Notes under the pieces: model-generated
Seen by the model: only the letters and a program-made list of their open reading frames with translations
Databases searched by the model: none
What the model was told of the DNA's origin: nothing
Shown here: piece by piece, positions 8,294 to 25,018 of the stretch
How positions within the stretch are numbered: position 1 is the stretch's first letter
How the letters are laid out: each line of letters starts with the position of its first letter
Assembly: GCF_030848805.1 (NCBI RefSeq)
Contig: NC_092360.1
Coordinates: forward strand, 496,001-560,000
Reading direction: 5' to 3'
DNA from: Temnothorax longispinosus
Taxonomy: Eukaryota; Arthropoda; Insecta; Hymenoptera; Formicidae
Length of the DNA stretch: 64,000 nt
Program-made: the position numbers and the translations under genes

Positions 8294-11200
8294 CGGAAAG
8301 TGTAATTTTGTAAATATCAAAAAAGGCTCATATTTAAATAATCATTATGATTAAAAGAAGAAACATTTTTGATCAAATAATATATGATAGTTATTAAACT
8401 GGATTATAAATTGCTGTGTAAACATAGTTAATAAAAAAAATTAGTTAGAAAAAAACAAAATCTATTGAGTGGCACTGAAATATATATATTACATATATTT
8501 GTATTTATTTTATTTAAATTTAAATTATTGAGTCATATATCTTTATAGTAGTAATTAATAGCTAATATTAATATCTAATTATATATTGCAAGTCATATTT
8601 TTTAAATTAATTTAAAGCGATATCTTGTAATATTCTTACAATGATAGATTGTTATGGTGTTAAATCTCTGAGAAGTTTATCTGGGAATTATCACCTAGAT
8701 TATATTATCATATAGATTATACTAGGAATTATCACATAGATTATATTATCATTTATTTTACATTGCTTACATTGCAATTACATTGCTTTAATAACCACTG
8801 TATACTATCAAATCCAAAATTTGTCTTTTTTTGATTATAACAATCATTTAAATAGGAACCTATTTTGATACTCTAAACATATTTTTATATGTGAATGCAA
8901 ACCTTTCAGTATTACTAATCTATTTTTTTTTCTTCTTGCAGGAAGAATACTTGGGTTTTGTTGCCAGATTAATTCTTCATGTCAGAGAAATGAGTAATGT
9001 TTGATATATATGTCTTATATATTATATTAATTTCTTATTACATTATAATATGAGATTTATAAAAATAATGACAAACTCTTATTACGTTAACATTGCATAT
9101 CAAATTAAATATAGTTTATAAATCTTGTCAACGAGACACTGTAATTTATTCTGTTAAATACAAATTAAATAATCGTGAAATAATTGAAAGTGTATTTGTT
9201 TGCTGCTTTAAAAAAACAAGAAATTATGTGTTCTAGTCGCTTAATGATTCATTAAATTATTAATCTTATTATTAATCATACTCTATTTTTTAAAGATATT
9301 TTACCTTATATTTATTTGCAAAATTTTGAAGTTCCCCTGTTCAGTATCCTTTTTTTCAAAAAAGTCAGTTTTATTTTTATATTAGATCTCGTATGTTATT
9401 TCAGTGACATTCTATTCTTTTCGTAGATTCCAAAAAGGGTGCGGCTGGTAATGCACCAGGTACTGCTGGTACCAATAATCAAGGCATGCCTGATCCAATT
9501 GGTGCTCTTCAGACGTTGGCACGCCAGGGCACGGGAAATAATCAAATGATGGGCATGGGAGGTCCAGGTCCTAATCATCAGGGTATAATCCCGCAACCAC
9601 CTGCGAATACTGCAACTAATCGTAAGTAATTAATATATCGATTTCATGTAGGTTGAACCTTACAAAGAATAACTAATGCTTGAGCTGCATCTGTTATAAC
9701 AAATAAATATTATTTTTAACAAATGTATGTACATACTTCAATGTATCGGTTATTTTACTTTTTCTTTCTGCTGTTAGCCTATCCTATATATCCCGTATTT
9801 TCTATACTGTGTATCTCGCTCCTATTCTAAGATGTATGTTAGTGTTAATATAATTAAATTGATTATCAATTTAATTACATGAATGTGCTATTCTAGCTTT
9901 AGTTTGAAATTATGTTTCAAGACTGTAAGTAACGGTGGTTTGCGAAGAAAGGCGAAGGAAATTAATTCATACAAATAATATTATTAGGCTACTAAGATCC
10001 AGTCCCGACTGTAAATAGGCGTTTTAATTGATAGCTCTTATTGTTCCAACTTTTAAATTCTTGAAATATGGATATTTGAAGCAGTCGATCATTCATCGCA
10101 TATTATTTTTCTCACAATCTTCAACTCGCTAATCAACCTTATGTGCCGAGATCATGGAATAATAGTCGAGATTAAACTCGAAAATCCACCGACCACGAAT
10201 CTACTGCTCTCATGTAGAGCCACATGTTATTCGATATTGTTCCAACTCATGTGTGTTTATTATATACTTACTATCATTTCTCTTGCGTATTGAATTTTTA
10301 ACGTTCACTTTTCGTTCAATTTGCTAAACATTTTTCTCTGTTTTTACATACTAATAGATTACTTCTCATATTAACATAATGTCAAAATATGTTTTGCAAC
10401 AAGTTTATTTGTGCTATGGAGTTATTTTATGCTAAATTTAATTTTTTGATGCAATCGGATGGTCTCTTACCCAGTTCCTTGGTTGAATAATTACAAATTA
10501 CTAAAGGTATGCAAAAGTTTACATTGCTTGCGTTTAAATGCTATTGTACGCTTAGAGTTTTCTAATTAACTTTTACTCGGATTGTTTGAAGAAAAATTAA
10601 GTTTATTTAAAAAACAATATAAAATAATAGTCTGTACGCGATATTTGTCCGTATGCCGATACACTCATCAACGATCGAAAGGACCTTCTTAACGCTCGCG
10701 AAACCGTCCTTTTCTTTAATTCGCTTCTTCCTTCTTTTTCCTTCCTTAGGCCTAAGGCAATTTTCCCTACTCTTGCGCCCGATCTCTGCCTATACTTCCA
10801 CACGACTCTTAGGGTCGATATCACAGTCTCCGATTAACGTGATCCTCCGATTAAACTCACTCTGCATCTCTTTCTAACTGTCCCCCTAGAAAGAGACGAA
10901 GAGTGAGTTTAATCGGAGGATCACGTTAATCGGAGACTGTGATTAGTCGTGATTCTTTTGCTCAGCCTTTCAGTATCTTTTTCGTAAGTCATGCTTCTCC
11001 TAATTGTTAGAAGTCATATTACCAAAAGTATGGCTTACAGCGCTAATCATCCTTTGTTTGATTTGCTCCGCGTTACATCAATTATCAATTTCCTACCTTA
11101 TCCACCATTTATGAAGTTTTAGAAAGATTCGACTTAATTAAGATTAGAATAAGAATAGAAGAATCCAATAAAAGTAAAACGTGCAAGAAGACTAAATATT

Positions 11201-14200
11201 AATCAGAATACTATATTTCGACGTTCACATGAAACGAGGAAGATTGAAACGAAAAGGAAACTGAATTTTGCATGAGTTATCCGACAATGTCATTACCGAT
11301 TAAATCACCATTTGTCTTCCATTGAATCGGCACAGATATCCTTTTTGTATAGACTTGTCACCGGAGATGATAAATGGATTTACTACAGCAATCCTAAACA
11401 TAAAAAGTCATGGGTAAATTTCGGCGAGTTTTTCCACTTCTAAGACAAAAAATATATCTATGATTACAAGGTTTGTCTATGTATCTGAGTGAGAGACACT
11501 TCATACAACAAAGATCCGATACACATTTTCGCAATTCTGAAGAAATACAAGAATGAATCAGTAACTTTATTTGTTTCAAGAACCGGGACTGCGGCGGCAA
11601 AAGGTGGTAGATAATGCTGGAAAATATTTTATATTAAAAATGTTTTTGTTTATAAGAATATTGAGAATATTAAGAATATACAAATACATAAAATTGCTCG
11701 AAAAAACAATGGAAATTTTTGTATACCCCACAACTTTTTAAGTATTGTATTTTGAACGTATATTTATCGTATTGAAATAAATTCTTTTTATTAATCACAT
11801 TTAAAATGAATAAACATGTTGTACACTTAATAAATGTAAAATTAAATAAAAAAGTAATAAGAAATATATACATAAACAGGCTTTTCTGTAATACTTCAAC
11901 GATGACTTTGAATTGAAAAGAAATAAGTCTATTTAACTAGTGAGTAAGACGTAACTCTTTAAGCCGACGATAGTAAATATTATGATCACCTTGGACAGGT
12001 TACACAAACTGACATATACTCTAACGATACCATTGGTAACGCAAGCGTTAGCCAGGACGGAATAGAAAGCATTTATTGTGTTATCGTGCTTGAAAAAGAA
12101 GCACATTACAATATACAACTTTAAACAGTTAATAAATTTATTCAATCGAAATGTATCATATATCAAATACGGAGTGTACCGAAAAATCAGCCTAGTAGTT
12201 CTCTGACAAACGTAGAAATGTATCATTCATCATTTTCGCCACCGGATTGCCAAATTGAACATTATAGTGAGTCTGAATATATGCAACGAAGAAATAAGGA
12301 AGAGTTATCACATAAAGATTGGATGAAACAACGAAAAGATTTAGAAAAGAAAATTCAAGAGAAACTGGAGGAAAACATAAAAGTGCAATCAAGTGATAAT
12401 CGTGTGAAGTTCATATACAAATGTAAAGGACACGAAGTGCTTGATGTGACGATATTTCGATTCAAGATAATACTCGTATATTACAGTTTATTGCGTAAAT
12501 GGTACATTAGTCCGGGCTACTCTTTCGTACCAGAAGTGATTGATCTCAGAGACAAACTTAAATCTGGCACGGATGATCCTTTCTCCGAAAAAGTATTAAA
12601 TATAATTCACGGCGTGAAATATACGATAAATGCTTTCATGAAACGTCTAACCGACGTGTATCAATTCGTGCACGATGCGCAAGAGAGACACAAGGATGTG
12701 CAATTTGCCATGAATGCAATTGTTACAAAAATGAAACTGACATTTACGGAAAACGCGTGGCCGAATGATCTGCAAAAATCAAGTGCTGGAGATACGATTG
12801 TTGTAGAGTTAAAGTTAAATAAAAATATTCAAGTTTGCAATGTCGGTTACGAATATATACAGCAGAAGCCTCAAATTCGAACAGAAACTGCGAAAAATAT
12901 AAATAAGTTGGAGTCAATGTTGCAAAATTTTTTTCATTTTCCTTTGGAAGAAGCATTCGAAAGGTTTATTATAAGGGAAGAAGAATCTACAAGTTTACAA
13001 GAAGAAGAAAGCGAAAACAGATTAGAAGATTTATCAGAAGATTCAGTTAAATACCTTTTATACCTAAGATTCCTTTTTCCAGTTTACGTTTCTAAATGTT
13101 CTGTTTTCGTATTAATAATTAGTAAAAAAATAAACACTGAAATCATTAATAAATCGATATGCAATAAATTAATGATTACAAATTATATCCATTTGTACTA
13201 TCTACATTCTTTTTGCTTTATGATATATTCGCTTATATTTTTTTCTAGTATTTAATTTACAATACTTTTCGGCTTATTATATATTTGCTTATACAAATAT
13301 TTTTTTCTTTTTATAATGTGTTTGTAAATTTATATAATGTTATGTTTTCAAATTTCTGTTGCAATATACAAATACATGAATAGTTCGGTTTATGAAAAAT
13401 ATACACCTAAGTGATAACTAGTTCAAACTTCTGTATGTTTTGTTAGTTTTGCAAAGTTTAAATCAACGGCCCGGACAACCAATGAATATGCCTGGTATGC
13501 AGAACAAAATGCCAGGTATGGGTATGATGCCGTCACAAACTGGCGGTCCAATGAATCACATGGGCCCGATCCAAACTATGCAAAACAATCCTATGTTGAC
13601 TCAGATGAATCAGATGGGACAAGGAAATATTCCTCCACAAATGAATCAAATGGTGCCTGGGCAAATGGGTCAATTAAGCGCTGGACAGATGCAACAAAAT
13701 ATGCAGGTACGCTTTATTTACTTGCTCTACTAAGTAATTAAGTTATATAAGAAGGATAAAATAAGGAAAGGAATGAGACAGTTTTATGAGATGTTTTATG
13801 TGTTTACTTTTATCATAGTCCCAGATGCAGAATCAATTACCAAGTCAAATGAATAATCAAATTACGGGACCAATAGGCAATATACAGACTAATATGCCGC
13901 AACAGATGAATCAAATTGGTCCTGGCCAATTAGGTCCTGGTCAAATGCAGCAGCAATTAAATCATATTCAAAGAAAGGTATAACATACTTATCTTTTTAA
14001 TTATTCTATTAGTACCATTTTTATTAAAAATTTCTTTATTTATTGATAATATCCTGTTAATATAATTGCCATTTTTGTTTTTAGCCAGGTGAAATGATGA
14101 ATACTGGATTTCCTGGCCCACGTAACGTTACGCCTAATCAATTCTTGAGGCAGAGCCCGTCTCCTTCAGCTCCGAGCCCAGCTGGTTTGGGAGCTCCGTC

Positions 14201-16126
14201 GAGGTAATATTAACAGACTTTTTAAACATAATTTTTTTAGAATTGTGTGACAGAAGTATAAAAGCATATTTCTATCATTATTCCTGACATGACATCATTA
14301 TTCATGGCATAATAACAAAACGAAAAATTACATTTCCACAGTAATCAAATGGTTGCCTCGCCCGCTCTAGTGCCATCACCAAGTCCTCAGCATGCCATCA
14401 TGACAGGACCATCTCGTTCTGTGAATTCCGTAGGTAAGATCAGATAATCGAGAATTAATAAACATAGAAAATAAATATAGATAAAAAGGAAGGAGAAAAG
14501 AATGGAATTATTAAATAACACATATTAAATGATACGTTGAACTAGGTATGGCACCGTCTCCAAGCAGTTCACTAAATACTCCCGGGGGTGTAGGAGCCAC
14601 ACCAAGTCCTCAGCAAGAAGATCAGGCTTACAGAGACAAAGTCAGACAGCTGAGCAAATACATAGAGCCATTACGAAGAATGATTGCCAAGATGAGCAGT
14701 GAAGGAAGTAAGGAGATATAATTAGTACAAACAACAATGTCAAGGTGCAACAATATCAAGAAATCAAAATTTAAAACATTAAAGATCTGTTTTATTTATT
14801 TAAAAATAAGAAGTTTATTCTATAAAAATGATATACTAAAAATTATGCTTAAAAATTTACATAAATAATGTGAATTATTTTCATATAGATGGAAATATCA
14901 ACAAAAAAAGAAAATTACATGTTTTTAATATTATATATGCCTTTCCGATATTAAGCTATTCAAATGAACAATATTATTATTTATATTGATCGTTTTTTCT
15001 ATCGTAGATGTCGATAAACTCAGTAAGATGAAGAAGCTCTTGGAAATTCTATCGAATCCCAGTAAACGTATGCCACTGGATACATTGCTAAAATGCGAAG
15101 TTGTCTTGGAAAAGTTAGACTTCAAGAGAGGGGACGGTAGTGTGGGACCGCCAGTAACGACATTGAAGGAGCACCAAATTTTCAGTCCACTGTTAGAAGC
15201 TGTGAGCACACACCTCCAAAGCCCGGTAATCAATCACACGTTACAACGTACTTTTGGACCATGTTTGGATGCCTTATTTGGACCAGAAATAAAGTAAGGA
15301 CGCATACATACATAAAAAAAGATTATCATTTTATTTATTAAGTTTACGATCAAATTGGAATACATTTTATTATTTGTATAAAAATAGAAATTTGCCGCCA
15401 CCCTTGAAGAAGCAAAAAGTAGAAGAATCACCTAGCGAAATACCTGACGTATTACAAGGAGAAATAGCTAGACTCGACCAACGGTTTAAAGTATGTAACA
15501 TCATCTCTTAAGCTCATTTTGGATAATTTACACTTTGTTTTAAATCACGTATATTTTATCAAAAATTTATGTTTATTATTTACTTGGAACTTAGGATCTG
15601 GCATACTTTCTGCCTATAAAAGTATAAATTGTATAAATATAATTCGCGAATTTTCTTAACATTTTGTCAACACTTTTTTATGTAAGATGATATATCAAGT
15701 TGTACACGCAAATCTTGTCTCTAGCTTATAATAATTAAAAAGGTTCGTATTGCATAATTGTTATTAATATATAATGCAATTTTCTCATTTTAGGTCAGTC
15801 TAGACCCAGCGCAGCAAAGTGGATCGAAATGTATACAATTGATATGTTGGCTTGATGACCGTCATCTTCCATGCGTTCCACCGATCTCGGTTACAGTTCC
15901 CGCAGATTATCCTTCAACGCCGCCTCGCTGCGTCATGGCACCGCACGAATACGAGGCAACGACATTCCTGTGTGCTGTACAAAAAGCCCTGAACGTCCGT
16001 ATCGCAAAACTGCCGCGCCGTTTCTCTCTTTCCCAACTATTAGACACGTGGGAGATGAGTGTTCGACAAGCCAGCGCACCAAAGGAAACGTCTATTACTG
16101 CTAGTACAGTCCTGATGGGTTTATAG
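7326..16126 (+). CDS. MED15: Mediator complex subunit 15 (12 exons, 635 aa)
   Basis: MED15 is a tail subunit of the nuclear Mediator complex, linking activators to RNA polymerase II. CDS exons: 7326-7384, 7781-7868, 8942-8993, 9427-9621, 13447-13706, 13819-13977, 14085-14203, 14342-14433, 14546-14707, 15008-15293, 15388-15490, 15794-16126; all junctions are GT-AG and the total length is a multiple of three. Residues 1-70 form the KIX-type domain (start MATDDSWKTQHFRQSVVAK, then MENHVFQKAKTKEEYL). The middle is rich in Gln, Met, Pro and Gly. The last 250 residues hold the conserved Mediator-association region, with VPADYPSTPP and LLDTWEMSVRQA near the end. Part of the promoter and exon 1 is duplicated in inverted orientation at 4008-4300. 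Short exons could be missed in the 3.8-kb intron 4. Confidence 0.93.
8059..8412. repeat. Inverted-repeat element with a central TA tract, MED15 intron 2
   Basis: TATAATCCAGTTTAATAACTA at 8059 pairs with TAGTTATTAAACTGGATTATA ending at 8412, and imperfect pairing continues for about 100 bp. The middle contains a (TA)n tract at 8252-8290. A partial direct copy of the left arm occurs at about 8780-8870 in the same intron. Confidence 0.6.
10820..10943. mobile_element. Hairpin MITE in MED15 intron 4
   Basis: ATCACAGTCTCCGATTAACG at the left pairs with CGTTAATCGGAGACTGTGAT at the right. The arms of about 50 bp are almost perfect, with a loop near 10875-10890. No CCAAT box and no obvious target duplication, so it is a different family from the palindrome elements. 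Confidence 0.7.
11338..11630 (+). pseudogene. Degenerate mariner transposase fragment
   Basis: The frame starting near 11351 reads RLVTGDDKWIYYSNPKHKKS, the region of the first catalytic aspartate of mariner transposases (usual form TGDEKW). Further on, another frame shows FRNSEEIQE followed by a stop, then FKNRDCGGKRW, a degraded match to the family C-terminus. Frames are broken and the middle, with the second and third catalytic residues, is missing. Dead relic inside MED15 intron 4. Confidence 0.75.
12218..13255 (+). CDS. Unidentified single-exon ORF nested in MED15 intron 4 (345 codons)
   Basis: I do not recognise the family. The ORF is on the same strand as MED15, inside its 3.8-kb intron. 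Residues 25-60 are charged and coiled-coil-like (KQRKDLEKKIQEKLEENIKV). The middle (about 100-260) looks like a folded alpha-helical region with sensible amino-acid composition, and about 260-290 is acidic (EEESTSLQEEESENRLEDLS). After about residue 295 the translation turns hydrophobic and AT-driven, so the real stop may come earlier through an unseen splice or the tail may be unselected. It has no signal peptide. No paralogue is visible in the window. It could be a fast-evolving nested gene, a retrocopy or a decayed ORF. The start is the first in-frame ATG. Confidence 0.55.
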   Translation: MYHSSFSPPDCQIEHYSESEYMQRRNKEELSHKDWMKQRKDLEKKIQEKLEENIKVQSSDNRVKFIYKCKGHEVLDVTIFRFKIILVYYSLLRKWYISPGYSFVPEVIDLRDKLKSGTDDPFSEKVLNIIHGVKYTINAFMKRLTDVYQFVHDAQERHKDVQFAMNAIVTKMKLTFTENAWPNDLQKSSAGDTIVVELKLNKNIQVCNVGYEYIQQKPQIRTETAKNINKLESMLQNFFHFPLEEAFERFIIREEESTSLQEEESENRLEDLSEDSVKYLLYLRFLFPVYVSKCSVFVLIISKKINTEIINKSICNKLMITNYIHLYYLHSFCFMIYSLIFFSSI

Positions 16127-17688
16127 TACAAATCGCACGAATATCTGATAATATCTATACAACTAGGCTATTGTAAGCAAATATCCATAAACTCTACGAA
16201 AATCTATAACTATTGCAATGAAATAAGCATAAACTCTTCGAAAAACATTGTATTTTTTTTTATTAATATCAGCAATTAACTATAGATCTAATTCTGATAG
16301 TTGTTTCAAAAAAGTATTTTCGTATCCATTAAGTGTTCCGGAAAAATTTTTTTTTACAATTAATTAAAATTTAACAAACTAAACGGCGAGATATTTAAAT
16401 CGCTATGATTTTCTTGGGTGTTTAGAGTAAATCTATGAAATTTTTTTTTTTTTTACATAGGTACATATATTCTTTCTAAGTTCATATGACTGTGCTACTT
16501 AATTATATAAAGCAAAGTGGAAGTTTTTTTTCAAATATCTATTTATATATACATATGTGTAAATATAAATGTATAGTGCAAATATATGTCATAGTGAAAT
16601 TATGTAATTCACTGATTTTACACAGGTAAATTTCTATAAAATTGCAGACTATATTAGTAAATACGTAAAAAATCGTCTTTTTATACAATTATCTGTAATT
16701 TTATAAAAATTAATTACTGTAAAAAAATTATATATGTATATATATATGTAGGTTTTTTATTCAAAACAACTTGTGCTTGAAATGTCACACTCTTGATTCA
16801 TTTTTTTGAGATGACTTTTCTTTTTCCAAAATATATATACAATTATATCTTGTATTATTTAACATATATATGTATATGTATATTTCCATTAGATATAATG
16901 ACGATATTATTTCCAGTATTATCTATATATAATAATTATACCATATGTATAATACAAATGCTCTATATGATATGATTATGTATTACGTAAAGATAATATC
17001 AAAACCAGGTTTAAAAAATAAAAATTTTATAACTAATATTTATTTTGAGAATTTAGCAATGCAAAGTAAAACATGTCTTTCTTCATGAAATAATCTGATT
17101 TTTTATTTCTCTGTCTGTAGTTTTTACAATAAATTAATATCATTTGTTCAAAGCTGAACTGATTTCTTTTTTCATTTTTTATATATCAGATCAGATCAGA
17201 TAACCATCAGTATAGAAGGTAAGGAATAAAAAAGTTTAGTATAACTTTGGTATAATATTTGTAAAATTTTAAAGATATAATTTTTTATGATTCTTTTTGA
17301 CAAATTTTCTCTCTTGCTTTAATCGATTGTTCACTAAAGACACGATTTTTACGAGGAAAACGTTTTCGGTCAATTTACTTGAATTTGTGATATATTGTGG
17401 TTCTTGTGTCTCAAATTTAACCAACATTCTATGATTAGTTGCTGAATTATAATCATTTAAAAGTCTCCTTCACAAGAACTGTTCGTACGTTTGTCTACAG
17501 GAGCTTGCACTTGTGCTTGCCCGTATATTATGAAAATCGTGCAGCGGTATCCTTTATATATGTTTATAAATGTAGATGTATATAAAAATATATAAAAGCG
17601 AAAAAATAACATGTATAAACTGTCTAGAAACAAAAATTTAAGTAATTCTTGACAAAGTATACAACATTCTGACTCAAATCTGACGGGT
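16127..17688. other. MED15-AMACR convergent spacer
   Basis: This holds the MED15 3' UTR and the AMACR 3' UTR facing each other. The sequence is very AT-rich, with candidate AATAAA signals (for example near 17128 on the plus strand). Small ORFs here look random. No repeat family was recognised. Confidence 0.6.
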
Positions 17689-20713
<3,025 letters not shown>

Positions 20714-22332
20714 CGATGAATTAATAAAACTTCACAACTCTTTTAAGAAAGTTAGGTAACCTGAAATTCATATAAAATACCTTTATTGTTAAGAAAACCC
20801 TAGCTCTTTCTAACAAAACATTTAATTATATATATATATAATATATAATATTCGATTATATTCAAATTCGCACATAAAATTTATATATTATTAATTTGCC
20901 TTATCACAACCTTATTCCTCATTAACCATCAGCAGACATGTTGATTACACAGTACTATATACACTCTATACAGCATGACAATGCATTTATAACTGGACCA
21001 TGACTGGACCTTTATATTCTTAACATTTCCATATATTTGGAACTTATTCTTGACATTTCGGCGCAACCACACGTGGTTTTAGTATGGACATAAACAGACA
21101 CAAAGTAAAGGCACGTGCGCGTATCGGTGCGCATGTATCTTATACATATAACCTCACTCTATCGACTACCGCCGTCGATAACACATTCGACGCGTACGTG
21201 TAAAAAAAAATAAAAATAAAAATAAAACTGAACTCAAAAGCCAAAGGCACTCGAAAGGTCTTCAATGGCAAGATCAAAAAGAAATTCGAACAACGCGCTA
21301 CAATATTTCTTATCTCGCGAAAAAGCGTAAGAATTGAGGAAAGAGTTAATTTTGACAAGAGAATTGCGAGTTCGAGTATTTTCTTTATAAAAAATGCTTT
21401 TAATTTCCGTTATCTTGCACGCCTTTGTGACTGTTTTTTTTTTATATCATCTATATCTCGTTATATTACTCTTCCTGTCTTTTTGCTAAAAACTGATATA
21501 TTGTTTTTAACATTTTAAGTTCTTTCCTAAATATCAGTTTTTTTATATGACGAGTTAAGAATAGGAAGATTCGATTATATGCCATCACGTATTTATTTTA
21601 GAATCATCGTGAAGTTGCACACATACGTTAATTCTTCGATACTGTCGCACAGACATGAGACAACGCGATGCTGCAGCCGTGATTTCCGTGGATCCGCGGA
21701 GAGAGACGTCTCGCGCAAAAAATAACTTAAAGTGAGCTATGAGCGCAGCGAATCGCGCGCGATTAATATTAATACAGATTAGTTTTTTCTACATAGAACG
21801 TTTCATATAAATATAGAACATGCGTTATGTAAGTTAATAATTATGTTATTATACAACTAGGCCAAAGGTCGCAAGCCGCGGGTCTTCAAAAGCGAGTCCT
21901 GCGGGCGCGGAACGCCAGATGGCACCCGCATTTGGCGCCCTTTTCAATGTCGAAGGGCACGAGAGAGCACCGCGAGCACCCCGCGTCACGGCACTTGGCA
22001 ATCTTGGATGACATCATGTTTCACACGGTGTTTGATTGATTTGTTATTTATATTATTAGCCTACGGAGCCTATTAGGTCTTTCCCTTTCCCCGTACGTAG
22101 CTCGTTTAGACCCCTCGTTTCACGGTTGTCGTGCGGCGTTTATTACAATTTTTCTCCTCAGCGTCGCGATCTCGCGATCGCGCCCTGTCGAAAATACCGG
22201 CTGGTCGCGCGAAAGGTAGTGGATTCACTATACTGGTGAATCACCGTTGACGTTTCAGGTCGAGTTTAAACTAGCAACAGCTGAGCGGCCTGTCGGATCT
22301 CTGCGCTTCGCTTTTCGTCGCCAATTCTCACA
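20714..22332. promoter_or_regulatory. Head-to-head promoter region, AMACR and sds22
   Basis: The two genes diverge from this 1.6-kb region. The half next to sds22 (about 21640-22330) is CpG-rich, unlike the surrounding AT-rich DNA, as expected for a housekeeping promoter. No TATA box stands out. No further gene was seen. Confidence 0.5.
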
Positions 22333-23667
22333 ATGGCTAATCACGGTACGGTATTTAAGGAGTAGAGTTTTTAATTTCGTATCCGCGCAATTGTGTACTT
22401 AGGTTATGTTTAATCCAATTATTCTAGACGAGGACAAGAGCGAGGGCTCCGTCGAGATAGGAGGTGAAAACGAGGGGGAGGAGTCCGAGGAACCTGACAA
22501 GATACTGATTATAGATCCCGATAGCGAAGTGCGTTTTCTGATTTACTCCTGTTAAACGGAGTTTAATTTTTCAAATTGTCACGTATCGCTGTGTATACAC
22601 TGTCGACAAAGTTACTGTTACGCCGATTATTTTAGGAATTAGACTTCAATCACTCGAAGCTCACCAAACTGGAAAATTTGGAGCCGCTGACGCAAATACG
22701 AAGATTATGCTTCACATGGAACCTGATTAAGAAGATAGAAAATCTTGATACGCTTACTAGTTTGGTAGAACTGGAGTTAAGAGATAATCAAATTATGACT
22801 ATAGAAAATCTGGACGCTCTCGTGAATCTAAAGTACGTCCTTGACTTTAATTTTTGTTCGTTCGCTCATGTAACGAGCGACGCATCCTAATAATGTATGG
22901 GTTTTAGATTCTTGGACCTGTCATTCAATCGCATTAAGAAGATAGAGGGGTTGGACAGTTTACTGAATCTACAAAGATTATTTATATCGTCGAATAAAAT
23001 TTTGAAAATCGAAAACATCTCGCATCTGGCGAATCTTACGACGCTGGAATTAGGCGACAACAAGATACGCGAAATTGAGAATCTGGAGGGTCTCGAGAAG
23101 CTGAACTATTTGTATCTCGGTAAAAATAAAATTACCAAAATCGAAAACCTGGAGAGCCTGAAAGATCTCACGCTGTTAAGTCTACAAAGTAATCGGATCA
23201 CGAAGATTGAGAATATTGAAGAATTAAAGAAACTGAATGAATTGTATTTATCTGAAAATGGTATTATGTGCATAGAAGGCATAGGGAATTGTCCAGAGCT
23301 AACGACGTTGGATTTAGCTAACAACAAAATTAAAAAGATTCAAAATATGGATCATCTTGAAAATCTCGAAGAATTCTGGGTAAGAGGAATTAATCTGCTA
23401 AACAAATGCTTCTATATCACGTGATTGTATATTATTTTTATAATTTATATTATTTAACATTTACAGATGAACAATAATGAAATTGAAGACTGGAGCACGT
23501 TGGAGAGTTTAAAGGCTAACAAAAAGCTGCAAACCGTATATCTGGAGAATAATCCCATTGCGAAGGATCCAAATTACAGAAGAAAAATCATGCTGTTGCT
23601 GCCGTGGCTCGAACAGCTGGATGCGACTCTTTGTAAGAGGAAAACTGGCCAACAATGGAAAGAATAA
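22333..23667 (+). CDS. sds22: Protein phosphatase 1 regulatory subunit 7 / Sds22 (5 exons, 327 aa)
   Basis: Sds22 is a leucine-rich-repeat partner of the PP1 catalytic subunit, acting mainly in the nucleus and at mitosis and in epithelial polarity. Exons: 22333-22345, 22428-22528, 22636-22832, 22908-23379, 23467-23667. After an acidic N-terminus of about 40 residues come roughly 11 repeats of the 22-residue SDS22 type, for example LTTLELGDNKIREIENLEGL and LTLLSLQSNRITKIENIEEL. The end is an LRR cap with NPIAKDPNYRRKIMLLLPWL followed by LDATLCKR, typical of the family. The 13-nt first coding exon is supported by phase only. Length is normal. Confidence 0.95.
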
Positions 23668-25018
23668 CAATAAGTAAAATAAAAATAGGTAGTACGACTA
23701 AAGAAATTAGCGTAAATTGTTTATGGAGGATCTAATCCGGACATTGCATTGTTGTTACTTTCTTTCGTTGTACCCGATACGATCTTTGTGTAGAGGCTTG
23801 GCCACATAAGATTAATAATAGTGTACCGAAGACACACTTGATACTAGGATATCATCAAACTACTACTCGATGTTGAAGTCCGTTTAGTAATTACTTTTTT
23901 TTGTACCGAAAAGGAAATACGAGAGATAGTCAATCCTTTTGTCACGATAAACAGAAACAACTTTCTATTTCGAACAAATCTTAATATATTCTTCTTCCTA
24001 CTCTAATCGTATATACTATCGTATTATACTGCACATTTATGTAAAAATCTATATATCTGCACGTATCTTTCTCTATCAATTGTTATCTCTATCAATATTT
24101 TAAGAAGCTAATACATATAGATTTTGAATATTCCAATTATTTCTAAGATATATTTCCATGAAAGAAACTTCTTTACAGTTATTTTTAACGATCAACGTTT
24201 TATTACAAAAATAAGATGTACATCTATATTTTATAGCAGCGCAAGGCAGCTTTTTGTAATCGCCACTTTGTTGACCCGTCCTGATAACGATTATTGTTAC
24301 AATGTAATCATATACAAAGTATTCTAAGCTTACATAAATAAATCATTAAATGTCCCGAGCTCGCCGAGAGTCAATCAAATTTAACGTAGAGCAACAGGCG
24401 AAAATTAATTATATCCTCGATCCTGATATTAAAATCAATTATTTCGTCATCGACATGGAATTCAAAGCCATACAAACAGAAGAATAATTTGCGTCAATCT
24501 GTTCGCCCGGTATGACACTTTCCGTGCATTTGCATTCTTTTTTCGAGGACGCACGTCACCCTTTTTTCAACGCGATTAAAATTCTGCGCACAATAGAACA
24601 CATATTAGGGAACACATTAGGGATAAGAATGAATATATTAAATGAGAAATCGGAATTGAAAATAATAATTAAACGCACAATGGAAAAGAATAAAATATAA
24701 GATATAAATATAGGAATATTCCCCTACATTCACATGTTCTAATATTTAATATTTATTACAAGAATATTTATATATATATATCCTAATATTTATCAATTTA
24801 GAAAAGATCAAAACTCATGGTCGAAACGTCTTGACGATTAATCCGACCAAAACCAATGATCGAATTGTCACGACATTGCCAAATGTTGTCGATTAAAAAT
24901 AGAGTTTTTCTTGTTAATCACTTATTGGCGAAACGAATATATACTTTTCTGCTAATATTTAACATTTATTCTTATTCTTTATATGTATTATGTGTCCCAT
25001 TGTGCGCGGGGTCTAATA
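23668..25018. other. sds22 3' region, no further gene seen
   Basis: AT-rich sequence with a likely poly(A) signal AATAAA near 24336. The small ORFs (for example 24124-24327 and 24512-24700) have no recognisable content and are probably random. Confidence 0.5.
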
